In this document: positions 21,993 to 30,632 of the stretch, one piece after another | Numbering within the stretch: position 1 is the stretch's first letter | Layout of the letters: each line of letters begins with the position of its first letter | Origin: Defluviitaleaceae bacterium | GTDB taxonomy: Bacteria > Bacillota > Clostridia > Lachnospirales > WRAX01 | Assembly: GCA_009784615.1 (NCBI GenBank) | Contig: WRBJ01000009.1 | Coordinates: 1 to 53,665 of the forward strand | Direction of reading: 5' to 3' | DNA length: 53,665 bases | Made by a program: the position numbers and the translations under genes | Notes under the pieces: generated by a model | Database searches by the model: none | What the model saw: only the letters and a program-made list of their open reading frames with translations | Told to the model about the DNA's origin: nothing

Positions 21993-24569
21993 TTACTTAG
22001 CATCAAACCAATTTACCCCAACATTAATATCAATAGTAAGCGGAACATCCATTTCAACGGTGTTCTGCATTTCTTCCATTAAAATCTGTTTCACCACATC
22101 AACCTCATCAACCGCCGCTTCTATCAACAATTCATCGTGTATCTGCAATATAAGGCGAGATTTCAAACCCTCATCACGCAAACGGTTATAAACCTTTATC
22201 ATCGCAATCTTAATAATATCCGCCGCAGAACCCTGCACAGGCATATTCATAGCCGCACGTTCGCCAAAATTACGCATATTAAAATTAGTATGCTTTAGCT
22301 CGGGAAGCTCACGACGACGACCCCAAAGCGTTTCGGCATATCCCATATGCTTTGCTTGTGCCACAGCACGCCCCATAAATGCTTTGACGGCAGGGTATCT
22401 TGCAAAATAATTTTGAATAAATCCGTCCGCTTCCTTCACACTAACGTTAATATCTTCCGCCAAAGAAAATGCAGAAATACCATATACAATACCAAAATTA
22501 ACAGCTTTTGCATAACTTCGCATTTGGTCGGTAACATCATCAAAATCTACGTGAAAAACCCTTGCCGCCGTTATGCGGTGTATATCTTGATTTTGCGTAA
22601 ATGCCGACAAAAATGTTTCATCACCTGATAATTGCGCCAAAATTCGCAATTCTATTTGATTATAGTCTGCATCAATAAAAACAAAGCCATCCGCCGCAAC
22701 AAAAGCTCGGCGAAGCTCACGACCTAATGCTGTGCGTATAGGAATATTTTGTAAATTAGGGTCATTAGATGATAACCTTCCGGTGGTGGTCAGTGCTTGG
22801 TTAAATGTGGTATGGATACGGTCAGTTTCGGGGCATATTGATGCCAAAAGACCGTCAACATAGGTAGACTTTAGCTTGGCATAAGACCGGTATTCAAGGA
22901 TTTTTGCCGCAATTTCGTGCTCCTGTGCCAGCTTCTGCAAAACCTCCACATTGGTCGAAAAGCCCGTCTTTGTGCGCTTACCTCCACGCAAACCCATATC
23001 TTCAAACAAAATAGCCGCCAACTGTTTAGGTGAATTAATATTAAATTCCTTGCCAGCAAGCCCGTGAATCTCGCTTGTTAAGCGGTTTATATCCACATCC
23101 AACCTATCACCGTATTCGCGGATAAAGTCCGCATCCATTTCGACACCATAATATTCCATATCCGCCAAAACACCTATTAACGACATTTCTATCTCATTAA
23201 ACAATTTGTCCATATTTTGGGATTTTATCTGTTCGTTGATTATTGCATACGACCGTAAAATAGCCATTGCGTGTGGATAGTATTGCGATAAATCCACGGT
23301 TTCGTCCACTGGTTCGTCAAGCAAAGACAACTGCGTATCGTTTTTTTCTGCGACAATAAGAGTTTCGCCCAAATATTGTAAAGAAAGTTCATTTACCCCA
23401 TCGCCATCCTTTAAATGCCCAAGCAAATAACCGCCAATAAGTCCATCAAACAGTAGGTTATTTAGCTGTATGTTTTTTGAGCGAAGCAGTCGGATGTCCT
23501 TTTTAACGTCAAACCCAATTTTTGGCACATCGCTTTCAAAAAAATCCTTTATTTCACCATCAGAAAGCGCAATAACATAATCATTTTGCGCAAGAACCAC
23601 TCCAACACCGTCTATAAGAAAATAAGCGCAAGGTATTGATTTATCAAGGTTATCGTAGGTTTTAACATTGCTTGATTGGTCGCTTATCTTGCTTGGGGAT
23701 TTGAAATCTGTATCAAACTTCTTCAACAAAGACCGTAGTTCCAACCGCCGAAACTCATCAAATACAGCCAGTGTAAGCATATCGCCCATCAACAAGCTAT
23801 CAAGAGAAACGTCAACATCTGCGTCGATAACAATTGTTGCCAATTCTTTTGAAAGCCTAGCTATATCCGCTTGTTCTACAAGATTTTTCATTACGGCAGA
23901 TTTGCCACTTGCCGCCGCAACAATGGCATTTTCAAGCGTTTTATGCTCTTGAATTAGTTTTAATGCTGTTTTTTCACCGATGCCTGCCACGCCTGGGATA
24001 TTATCAGACGCATCTCCCATCAACGCCTTTGCATCAATATATTCTGTGGGTGTTATACCCATTTTTTCAATAAAATCGCTTGCAAAATAATCTTCGGTGG
24101 TGGTTTGTCCTTGTTTTGTTTTTGGGATACGGATTTTAATACGGTTTGTGGCTATTTGCAATAAATCTCGGTCGCCTGTTACGATAGTTGTCAAAAAACC
24201 CTCGGTTTCTGCACGTACAGCGATTGTAGCCATTACGTCATCTGCCTCAAAACCTTCTAAACCTACAACGGAAATATTCATCATAGCAAGCAAATCTTTT
24301 AAAATGGGGATTTGCGTACGAAGCTCGGAGGGAAAAGGCTTGCGGGTTGCCTTATATTCGCTGAAACGCTTGTGACGGAAGGTGGGTGCGGGAAGGTCGA
24401 AAACTACAGCAATGTGGGTTGCCGCTTCTTCCTCCAGCAGTTTGAAATATATATTTAAAAAGCCCAACACGGCATTGGTTGGCACGCCAGCCTTTGTTGT
24501 AAGCGGCGGCAATGCATAAAACGCCCTGTTAATCAAAGACATTCCATCTAAAAGCATTAATTTTTTCAC
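21993..24569 (-). CDS. polA: DNA polymerase I
   Basis: PolA performs repair and Okazaki-fragment processing. The roughly 858-aa protein has an N-terminal 5' nuclease domain (about 1-290; KLMLLDGMSLINRAFYALPP, EGFEADDVMATIA, TGDRDLLQI). The central 3'-5' exonuclease-like domain (about 300-480) has lost the usual DEDD acidic residues, so proofreading is probably absent. The C-terminal polymerase domain carries DYNQIELRILAQLSGD, RSYAKAVNFGIVYGIS (O helix) and LILQIHDELLIE (motif C). The GTG at 24569 is chosen because GGAGTGATT precedes it; an upstream ATG at 24593 has no ribosome site. Confidence 0.96.
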   Translation of the reverse strand: MKKLMLLDGMSLINRAFYALPPLTTKAGVPTNAVLGFLNIYFKLLEEEAATHIAVVFDLPAPTFRHKRFSEYKATRKPFPSELRTQIPILKDLLAMMNISVVGLEGFEADDVMATIAVRAETEGFLTTIVTGDRDLLQIATNRIKIRIPKTKQGQTTTEDYFASDFIEKMGITPTEYIDAKALMGDASDNIPGVAGIGEKTALKLIQEHKTLENAIVAAASGKSAVMKNLVEQADIARLSKELATIVIDADVDVSLDSLLMGDMLTLAVFDEFRRLELRSLLKKFDTDFKSPSKISDQSSNVKTYDNLDKSIPCAYFLIDGVGVVLAQNDYVIALSDGEIKDFFESDVPKIGFDVKKDIRLLRSKNIQLNNLLFDGLIGGYLLGHLKDGDGVNELSLQYLGETLIVAEKNDTQLSLLDEPVDETVDLSQYYPHAMAILRSYAIINEQIKSQNMDKLFNEIEMSLIGVLADMEYYGVEMDADFIREYGDRLDVDINRLTSEIHGLAGKEFNINSPKQLAAILFEDMGLRGGKRTKTGFSTNVEVLQKLAQEHEIAAKILEYRSYAKLKSTYVDGLLASICPETDRIHTTFNQALTTTGRLSSNDPNLQNIPIRTALGRELRRAFVAADGFVFIDADYNQIELRILAQLSGDETFLSAFTQNQDIHRITAARVFHVDFDDVTDQMRSYAKAVNFGIVYGISAFSLAEDINVSVKEADGFIQNYFARYPAVKAFMGRAVAQAKHMGYAETLWGRRRELPELKHTNFNMRNFGERAAMNMPVQGSAADIIKIAMIKVYNRLRDEGLKSRLILQIHDELLIEAAVDEVDVVKQILMEEMQNTVEMDVPLTIDINVGVNWFDAK

Positions 24570-24639
24570 ATAATCACTCCAATCATTTCCCATTGTATCA
24601 CATTCTTAATATATTTGCCATTATTTTTGCGAAAAAAGA

Positions 24640-24668
24640 TTGTATATTTTTTATCGGTGTGCTATAAT
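24640..24668 (+). promoter_or_regulatory. Upstream promoter of the ptb-buk operon
   Basis: TTGTAT (24640-24645), 17 bp, TATAAT (24663-24668). A second possible -10, TATAAT at 24722-24727, directly follows the inverted repeat. Confidence 0.65.
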
Positions 24669-24686
24669 GGGTTGTATAGCGGTTTG

Positions 24687-24720
24687 CGCTTTAACTTGTT
24701 TGGTCTTACAAGTTAAAGCG
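24687..24720 (+). promoter_or_regulatory. 13-bp inverted repeat upstream of ptb (operator or attenuator)
   Basis: CGCTTTAACTTGT-TTGGTCTT-ACAAGTTAAAGCG is a perfect 13-bp inverted repeat between the two possible -10 boxes and 33 bp before the ptb start. The AACTTGT...ACAAGTT core has the look of a GntR- or TetR-type operator, such as an acyl-CoA- or amino-acid-responsive repressor site. As RNA it would form a strong hairpin without a T tract. Its position suggests control of the whole branched-chain fermentation operon. Confidence 0.6.
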
Positions 24721-24753
24721 GTATAATTGAAAATTTTGAGAGGGTGAAAGCGT

Positions 24754-25647
24754 ATTACTACTTTTAACGACATTTTCGATTTGGCAAGAAAAAGGGAAAA
24801 TACAACCGTTGCGGTTGCGGCGGCGGCTTCTGGTTATGTAATGAAGGCGGCGGCGGAAGCTGTGCGTCTTGGCATAGCAAAGATGATATTGGTTGGCGAT
24901 GCCGCTAGAATGCAAGAGATTGCGACGGCAGATGGTTTGGACTTGGCTGTTTTTGAAATTGTGGACGAGCCAGATAATTATGCCGCTTGCCGAAAAGCCG
25001 TTTCGCTGGTGGTTGAAGGAAAAGCTACCGCTTTGATGAAGGGCGATGTGGACACATCCAGCATTATGCGTGCGGCATTAGACCGTGAAAACGGTATGCG
25101 TGATGGTAAGAAATTAAGCCATATTGCAGCTTTTGAGCCGCCGCATTATCACAAATTGCTTTTTGTTTCGGACTGCGCTATAAATATTGCACCCGATAAT
25201 GACACTAAAATTGAAATTATTGAAAATTGTGTTAATGCGCTACATCATATTGGTATTGATGTTCCAAAGGTGGCATTGCTTGCCGCCAAGGAAGTTGTGG
25301 ATGAAAAAATGCCGATAACTGCAACGTGGGCAGGCTTAGTAACCTTGCATAATTCAAGCGACCGTATGAATGGCTGTATCGTTGACGGACCTTTTGCGCT
25401 TGATAATGCCGTAAGCAAAGAAGCCTGCGAGATAAAGGGTATTAACAGCCCTGTCGGCGGTGATGCGGATATTCTTATTGTGCCTGATATTGAAGCGGGC
25501 AATATACTTTACAAATCGCTTTCCTTCCTTACTAAAGCAAAAAACGGCGGTGTTGTTGTTGGCGCAAAACGCCCGATAATTTTAACATCACGTGCAGATA
25601 CCGCCGAAAGTAAGTTGATTAGCATTGCATTGTCAGTATTATTTTAG
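24754..25647 (+). CDS. ptb: Phosphate (iso)butyryltransferase Ptb
   Basis: The enzyme converts butyryl- or branched acyl-CoA and phosphate to acyl phosphate and CoA. It is a PTA/PTB family member of 297 aa: TTVAVAAAASGYVMKAAAEA, FEIVDEPDNYAACRKA, ALMKGDVDTSSIMRAAL, SHIAAFE, VGGDADILIVPDIEAGNILY. The most likely start is ATT at 24754 (MTTFNDIFDLA, like other Ptb N-termini). AGAGGGTGA lies 6 bp upstream and an in-frame TGA at 24745 excludes any earlier start. The only alternative, TTG 24781, has no ribosome site and would truncate the first helix. It is the first gene of the fermentation operon. Confidence 0.92.
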   Translation: MTTFNDIFDLARKRENTTVAVAAAASGYVMKAAAEAVRLGIAKMILVGDAARMQEIATADGLDLAVFEIVDEPDNYAACRKAVSLVVEGKATALMKGDVDTSSIMRAALDRENGMRDGKKLSHIAAFEPPHYHKLLFVSDCAINIAPDNDTKIEIIENCVNALHHIGIDVPKVALLAAKEVVDEKMPITATWAGLVTLHNSSDRMNGCIVDGPFALDNAVSKEACEIKGINSPVGGDADILIVPDIEAGNILYKSLSFLTKAKNGGVVVGAKRPIILTSRADTAESKLISIALSVLF

Positions 25648-25657
25648 GAGGCAACAA

Positions 25658-26725
25658 ATGAAAATTTTGATTGTTAATCCCGGCTCTACATCCACAAAAA
25701 TGGGGCTTTATGAAGACGGAAAGCTAACTTTTGATAAAACGCTTCGTCATACAGTTGAAGAACTTGCACCTTTTGCCAAGGTCGGCGACCAATATGATTT
25801 TAGAATGAATGTTATTTTAAGCGAACTTTCTGCACAAGGCATTATGATGGATGATTTGGCGGCTGTTGTTGGTATGGGCGGACTTTTAGCACCCCTTGCG
25901 GGCGGCACTTATATTGTTAATGATGTTATGCGCAAAGATTTGTCTACAGGCAAATATGGTGAACACGCCAGTAATCTTGGCGGACTTATTGCTCGTGCTA
26001 TTGCAGATAAAACCGATATTCCTTCCTATATAGTAGACCCTGTTGTTGTTGACGAAATGATAGAGATTTCACGCATATCTGGTCATCCTGCTATAGAGCG
26101 CAAGTCTATTTTTCACGCCCTTAACCAAAAAGCAATTGCCCGTAAATATTGCGTAGAGCAAGGTAAAAAATACGACGAGGTAAGCGTGATTGTTGTGCAT
26201 ATGGGCGGCGGCATATCTTGCTCGTTACACGTAAATGGGCGTGCTATTGATACTAATAACGCCCTTGACGGTGACGGACCTTTTACGCCAGAGCGTAGCG
26301 GCAGTTTGCCTGTTGGAGATTTGGCGGTGCTGTGCTTTAGCGGCAAAGTAACCCACGACGAAGTAAAGAAGATGATAACGGGCAAGGGTGGAGTTAGTGC
26401 ATATATGGGCACAAATTCTATGATGGATTTGGAACGTGATGCACTTGCAGGTGATGAAAAATCTAAGTTGATTATGGATGCTATGGCATTGCAGATTTCT
26501 AAAGATATAGCGCAAATGGCGGCTTCTGCGGCAGGCAAGGTTGAGGCTGTATTGCTAACGGGCGGTATTGCCCACGGCAAGCCCATTACTGATGAAATAA
26601 CACGTCGCATTGGCTTTATTGCTCCTGTGCATATTTATGCGGGCGAGGATGAGCTTACTGCGCTGGCTGAGGGTGCCGAGCGTGTGTTAAAAGGTGAGGA
26701 AGAGGCGAAAATATATAAAGGGTGA
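25658..26725 (+). CDS. buk: Butyrate / branched-chain fatty acid kinase
   Basis: The kinase makes a carboxylic acid and ATP from acyl phosphate and ADP by substrate-level phosphorylation. The 355-aa product belongs to the acetokinase (ASKHA) family: ILIVNPGSTSTKMGLYEDG at the N-terminus, VIVVHMGGGISCSLHVNGRA (about 175-195), FTPERSGSLPVGDLAVLC and LLTGGIAHGKPITDEI (about 300-315). AGGAGG precedes ATG 25658, 10 bp after ptb. Given the downstream leucine dehydrogenase and oxidoreductase, the in vivo substrates are probably isovaleryl-, isobutyryl- and 2-methylbutyryl-phosphate. Confidence 0.94.
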   Translation: MKILIVNPGSTSTKMGLYEDGKLTFDKTLRHTVEELAPFAKVGDQYDFRMNVILSELSAQGIMMDDLAAVVGMGGLLAPLAGGTYIVNDVMRKDLSTGKYGEHASNLGGLIARAIADKTDIPSYIVDPVVVDEMIEISRISGHPAIERKSIFHALNQKAIARKYCVEQGKKYDEVSVIVVHMGGGISCSLHVNGRAIDTNNALDGDGPFTPERSGSLPVGDLAVLCFSGKVTHDEVKKMITGKGGVSAYMGTNSMMDLERDALAGDEKSKLIMDAMALQISKDIAQMAASAAGKVEAVLLTGGIAHGKPITDEITRRIGFIAPVHIYAGEDELTALAEGAERVLKGEEEAKIYKG

Positions 26726-26732
26726 TTGCTTT

Positions 26733-27332
26733 ATGGAGAAAAAGGTAATGAGCAAGAAAAATGCGACAATCGGGCTTATAATCAGCATTGCAGTGATTGT
26801 TGCCGTAAGCATTGCGTCGGCGGTTATTGCGGTTGACTTTGTGCGTGATGTGATTATTGCACCTGATAGGGCGATTGTGCAAAGCGGCGATATTGTTGTG
26901 GTGGATGAGAGCCGTTTGCATCGCATTTTTGTGGAAGCGGAACGTTTGCCGCCGATAGGTCGCCACGATTTTACACTTACAAATACTGTTAATGGCAATG
27001 TTTTTCATAGCCGTCCTGTGTCAGGTCTTTCTTCTTTTAACTACAATAATCTTGTAGATATAGGCGAAGATGGTACAAGACGTTTTGTTTCGGGAACAGC
27101 TGTGGCAGATATTAATTTAGAACCCGGCACATATGTTATAGAATTTGCGCCGTTGCCATTTGGTGTTGATATTGTGTGGGATTATAATATCTTTGGTGAT
27201 ATTATGGGTACGACCACATCTTTTGTTGTGTGGGTGTCGGTTTTATCGGCATTATCAACAATTGCGCTGGCGGGTATAATTGTATTTGCTATAAAGATGG
27301 CGCAGGCCAAAAAACACGAAAGAAGTGTATAA
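26733..27332 (+). CDS. Two-TM membrane protein with extracytoplasmic domain
   Basis: I do not recognise a family. The 199-aa protein has an N-terminal TM (about 12-35; IGLIISIAVIVAVSIASAVI), an outside domain of about 130 residues that looks beta-rich (DFTLTNTVNGNVFHSRPVSG, INLEPGTYVIEFAPLPFGVD) and a C-terminal TM (about 170-190) with a short basic tail. AAAGGGTGATT precedes ATG 26733, 7 bp after buk, so it belongs to the operon. A sensor or transporter accessory role is possible but unproven. Confidence 0.75.
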   Translation: MEKKVMSKKNATIGLIISIAVIVAVSIASAVIAVDFVRDVIIAPDRAIVQSGDIVVVDESRLHRIFVEAERLPPIGRHDFTLTNTVNGNVFHSRPVSGLSSFNYNNLVDIGEDGTRRFVSGTAVADINLEPGTYVIEFAPLPFGVDIVWDYNIFGDIMGTTTSFVVWVSVLSALSTIALAGIIVFAIKMAQAKKHERSV

Positions 27333-27432
27333 GCGAAGCAAAAACGCCAGCTGACCAAAAAGCAATTGCAGATATTGTTGTTTATTTATTCGGCAATTTT
27401 TCGTTTTGTCGGTTGCGTTGTCTTTTCGCATA

Positions 27433-27585
27433 ATGCACACAACCTGGATGATGGTTTTTGGGCTTGGCGGGTTAATGTTTGCGGTAGCTTTTACTGTTAA
27501 TGCCGTTAATCTACCAAACGCAAAGAAACAAGAAAAGTATGAACAGTGGTATTTATCAAATTATGGAAACAATAATATCTCTTAG
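27433..27585 (+). CDS. Short single-TM protein, possibly a frameshifted fragment
   Basis: A 50-aa frame ([20 protein letters not shown] then [20 protein letters not shown]) encodes one TM and a charged tail, but no ribosome site precedes the ATG. Just upstream a different frame (about 27333-27430) reads QKRQLTKKQLQILLFIYSAI then FRFVGCVVF, another TM-like segment after a basic helix. Joining the two with a one-base shift near 27430 would give a plausible two-TM protein of about 80 aa. Either a frameshifted small membrane gene or a short real ORF is possible. The leucine dehydrogenase ribosome site overlaps its stop. Confidence 0.35.
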   Translation: MHTTWMMVFGLGGLMFAVAFTVNAVNLPNAKKQEKYEQWYLSNYGNNNIS

Positions 27586-27596
27586 GAGGAATTTTT

Positions 27597-28688
27597 ATGG
27601 ATAAGTTTGGTTATATGGAAAAGTATGGTTTTGAGCAATTGTGTTTCTTTCAAGACAAGTCTACGGGTTTGAAGGCTATCACGGCTATACATAACACCGT
27701 GCTTGGTCCTGCTTTGGGCGGTAGCCGTTTTTGGGCTTATGCTGACGAAGAAGAAGCAGTTGAGGATGCTTTGCGCTTGGCACGTGGTATGACTTATAAG
27801 TCTGCACTTGCTGGCTTGCCGCTTGGCGGCGGTAAGTCTGTTATTATAGGCAACCCTGCAGAATTGCGCAAAGACCCTATTAAACGTGAAGCGTTTTGGC
27901 GTGCTTTTGGGCGTTATTTGGAAGGGTTAAGCGGCAGATACATAACCGCAGAAGATGTGGGAACAACTACGCAGGATATGGTTTTTGTTAATATGGAAAC
28001 CGCTAATGTTGTAGGTTTGCCAGGCAGAAGCGGCGACCCATCGCCATATACAGCTTTGGGCGTGTTTAAGTCCATTATTGCTTGCGTTTTGCACGTTTAT
28101 GGTACTGAAGATTTGACAGGCAAGGTTGTTGCGGTACAAGGCTTGGGTAACGTAGGCTATCATTTGTGTAAAAATTTGCACGGAGCTGGTGCAAAACTTA
28201 TTGTTACCGACATCAACCAAGAAAGCATCGACCGTGTTGTAAACGAGTTTGGTGCAACTGTTGTTGGTCCTGATGATATTTATGGCGTGGAAGCTGATAT
28301 TTATGCGCCTTGTGCACTAGGTGCTACTATCAATGACCAAACAATTCCACAGCTTAAAGTGAAAATTGTTTGCGGCGGTGCTAACAATGTGTTGCGTGAC
28401 CCTGCCGTACACGGCAAAGCGTTGCAAGACCGTGGTATTATCTATGCAGTAGACTACTTGGCTAATGCCGGCGGTGTTATTAACGTTTCTTACGAATCTG
28501 CTGAAGGTGGATACAACGAAGAAGCTGTATTGCGTGATATTGACCGCATTAAATGGCGTATGTATGATATTTTAAATATGGCAAAAGAAACAGGAAAATT
28601 GACTTATCAAATTGCGGACGAACTTGCAGAGCAACGCATTGAAGCTGTTCGCACTATTAAATCTATTTACACAGGCAAAAAACAATAA
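27597..28688 (+). CDS. Leucine (branched-chain amino acid) dehydrogenase
   Basis: NAD-dependent oxidative deamination of Leu/Val/Ile to 2-oxoacids. The 363-aa enzyme of the Glu/Leu/Phe/Val dehydrogenase family has K68 and K80 in [20 protein letters not shown], the same positions as in Bacillus leucine dehydrogenase. The catalytic Asp is in [14 protein letters not shown] (about 120). The Rossmann motif GLGNVGYHL lies near 182-190, followed by the acidic VTDIN. AGGAGG precedes the ATG. In Bacillus the equivalent gene (bcd) also sits with ptb and buk. Confidence 0.93.
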   Translation: MDKFGYMEKYGFEQLCFFQDKSTGLKAITAIHNTVLGPALGGSRFWAYADEEEAVEDALRLARGMTYKSALAGLPLGGGKSVIIGNPAELRKDPIKREAFWRAFGRYLEGLSGRYITAEDVGTTTQDMVFVNMETANVVGLPGRSGDPSPYTALGVFKSIIACVLHVYGTEDLTGKVVAVQGLGNVGYHLCKNLHGAGAKLIVTDINQESIDRVVNEFGATVVGPDDIYGVEADIYAPCALGATINDQTIPQLKVKIVCGGANNVLRDPAVHGKALQDRGIIYAVDYLANAGGVINVSYESAEGGYNEEAVLRDIDRIKWRMYDILNMAKETGKLTYQIADELAEQRIEAVRTIKSIYTGKKQ

Positions 28689-29359
28689 TGACACGAATTG
28701 TAACAGGCTACTATGGTAGCGGGAAAACTGAATTTTGTGTTAATTTAGCATTAGATTTGGCAAATGACACGGGGCGTAAAAGCCCCGTGGTCATCGCCGA
28801 TTTGGATATTATTAACCCATATTTTAGAAGCCGTGAGGCAGCGGATAGACTGGCAGATAGCGGCGTTGTTGTTATGGGCGACCATTTGGATAATAACACG
28901 GGGCAAGATTTGCCCGCATTATCCACGGCTTTTGTATCAAAAATCCGCAAAGGTGAAGATGTAATTATCGACCTTGGCGGCGGCGAATTAGGCTCACGTG
29001 TTATTTCTGCTTTCCGTGATGCCGTTGTTGCTATGCCGTATGATTTTTTATGTGTGCTTAACCCTTTTCGCCCTGATACAAATAATGCTGAAAAAATGGC
29101 AGATTTTGTTCATATGATAGGTCGCACAACGGGCATTAGTGTAACAGGCGTTGTTAATAACGGGCATATGTTGCACGATACAACGGTCGGACATATTTTA
29201 TACTCGCAGGAAATTGTAGGAGTTGCCGCCGAAATGTTGAAATTGCCGATAAAATACACGCTATTGCGAAACGACCTTTACGGACAAATCGGCAAACAAT
29301 TAATTTCCGAAAATATTTTAACATTTGATAAATTGCAAATGCGCCAAAGTTGGCAATAA
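28688..29359 (+). CDS. P-loop ATP-binding protein in oxidoreductase operon
   Basis: The 223-aa protein has Walker A GYYGSGKTE (about 7-15) and a SIMIBI/ParA-like layout with VVIADLDIINPYFRSREAAD (about 34-53) and VIIDLGGGELGSRV (about 96-109). Function is not established. Its place between the dehydrogenase and the 2-oxoacid:ferredoxin oxidoreductase subunits (overlapping the former by one base) suggests a maturation or assembly factor, for example for Fe-S cluster or subunit assembly. That is inference only. Confidence 0.8.
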   Translation: MTRIVTGYYGSGKTEFCVNLALDLANDTGRKSPVVIADLDIINPYFRSREAADRLADSGVVVMGDHLDNNTGQDLPALSTAFVSKIRKGEDVIIDLGGGELGSRVISAFRDAVVAMPYDFLCVLNPFRPDTNNAEKMADFVHMIGRTTGISVTGVVNNGHMLHDTTVGHILYSQEIVGVAAEMLKLPIKYTLLRNDLYGQIGKQLISENILTFDKLQMRQSWQ

Positions 29360-29382
29360 ATAATTTTGAAGGGGGAGCAATA

Positions 29383-29592
29383 GTGGTACTAACATTTAAT
29401 GATGATTTGTGCAAAGGCTGTGATTTGTGCGTGGATGTTTGCCCAAAGAAGATTTTGCGGTTGGATGACACAAGGGTTAATGCTAAGGGGTATAATCCCA
29501 TTATTTGTACAAATATGGATGATTGTGTGGCTTGTGGCATTTGTGCTATGATATGCCCAGATTCTGTTATAAAGGTGGTGCGAGAAAGTTGA
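29383..29592 (+). CDS. 2-oxoacid:ferredoxin oxidoreductase, ferredoxin (delta) subunit
   Basis: This 69-aa 2[4Fe-4S] protein has clusters CKGCDLCVDVCP (C10, C13, C16, C20) and C..CVACGICAMICP. It passes electrons from the TPP-bound intermediate to soluble ferredoxin. The start is GTG 29383, with GAAGGGGGAG upstream. Its stop overlaps the TTG start of the alpha subunit. Confidence 0.9.
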   Translation: MVLTFNDDLCKGCDLCVDVCPKKILRLDDTRVNAKGYNPIICTNMDDCVACGICAMICPDSVIKVVRES

Positions 29593-30632
29593 AGATTTTA
29601 ATGAAAGGCAATGAGGCAATTTGTGATGCCGCTATAAAGGCGGGTTGCCGTGCTTTTTTTGGTTATCCGATAACGCCGCAAAACGAGATTCCAGAATATA
29701 TGGCGGCTAAATTGGCTGATAGCGGAGGTGTCTTTGTACAGGCGGAATCCGAGGTTGCCGCAATTAATATGGTATATGGTGCGGCGGCGGCTGGTGTTAG
29801 GGTTATGACATCATCAAGCTCGCCCGGCATTGCATTAAAACAAGAAGGCGTTTCTTATTTGGTTGGTGCGGATTTGCCTTGTGTTATTGTGTCCGTTTCG
29901 CGTTCTGGTCCTGGTTTGGGCGGAATACTTCCTGCGCAAAGCGATTATTTTCAAGCAACACGTGGGGGCGGTAACGGCGACTATTATCTACCAGTTTACG
30001 CACCGTTTTCCATACAAGAAGCGATGAATTTGGTTGTAAAAGCCTTTGATGTTGCGGACGAATACCGCACGCCTGTTATGGTTTTGCTTGACGGTATGCT
30101 GGGGCAGATGATGGAACCCTGTATGTTGCCAGAAATTAAAGCATCGAACTACGACAATAGCTGGGCGGCAAACGGCAATAGCGGCAAACGCCCACGTAAC
30201 ACAATAACAAGCCTTAACCTTAAAGGCGAAGGGCTTGAAGCGATGAATATACGCCGCTTTAAAACATATGACACTATTAAAGAAAAAGAAATAATGGTTG
30301 ACAACCGTGTACAAGATGGTGATGAAGTTGCGATTGTGGCATATGGCACGCCTGCACGCATTGCGCTAAATGCGATAGAAATGCTGAAAGAACAGGGCAT
30401 TAAGGCGGGATTGGTACGACCTGTAACGCTATGGCCTTTCCCATACGACACTTTCCAAAATTTGACATCAAGCGTCAAGCGTGTTGTTGTTTGCGAACTT
30501 TCTATGGGGCAAATGATAGATGATGTTAAAATTGGGCTTGCTGGCAAGTTGCCTGTAAGTTTTTACGGACGTACAGGCGGTATGATTTTTGAGCCAGAGG
30601 AGGTTGCGGCATATGTCAAAAGTTGTATATGA
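29589..30632 (+). CDS. 2-oxoacid:ferredoxin oxidoreductase, alpha subunit
   Basis: The 347-aa subunit is of the KorA/VorB type: MKGNEAICDAAIKAGCRAFF, GYPITPQNEIPEYMA, FVQAESEVAAINMVYGAAAA, MTSSSSPGIALKQEG, VRPVTLWPFPYD. It oxidatively decarboxylates 2-oxoacids to acyl-CoA with ferredoxin as acceptor. The start is TTG 29589, overlapping the ferredoxin stop, with AAGGTGGTG upstream. Together with leucine dehydrogenase, Ptb and Buk the complex is best read as a 2-oxoisovalerate (branched-chain) oxidoreductase. 2-Oxoglutarate or indolepyruvate specificity cannot be excluded from sequence. Confidence 0.92.
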   Translation: MKILMKGNEAICDAAIKAGCRAFFGYPITPQNEIPEYMAAKLADSGGVFVQAESEVAAINMVYGAAAAGVRVMTSSSSPGIALKQEGVSYLVGADLPCVIVSVSRSGPGLGGILPAQSDYFQATRGGGNGDYYLPVYAPFSIQEAMNLVVKAFDVADEYRTPVMVLLDGMLGQMMEPCMLPEIKASNYDNSWAANGNSGKRPRNTITSLNLKGEGLEAMNIRRFKTYDTIKEKEIMVDNRVQDGDEVAIVAYGTPARIALNAIEMLKEQGIKAGLVRPVTLWPFPYDTFQNLTSSVKRVVVCELSMGQMIDDVKIGLAGKLPVSFYGRTGGMIFEPEEVAAYVKSCI

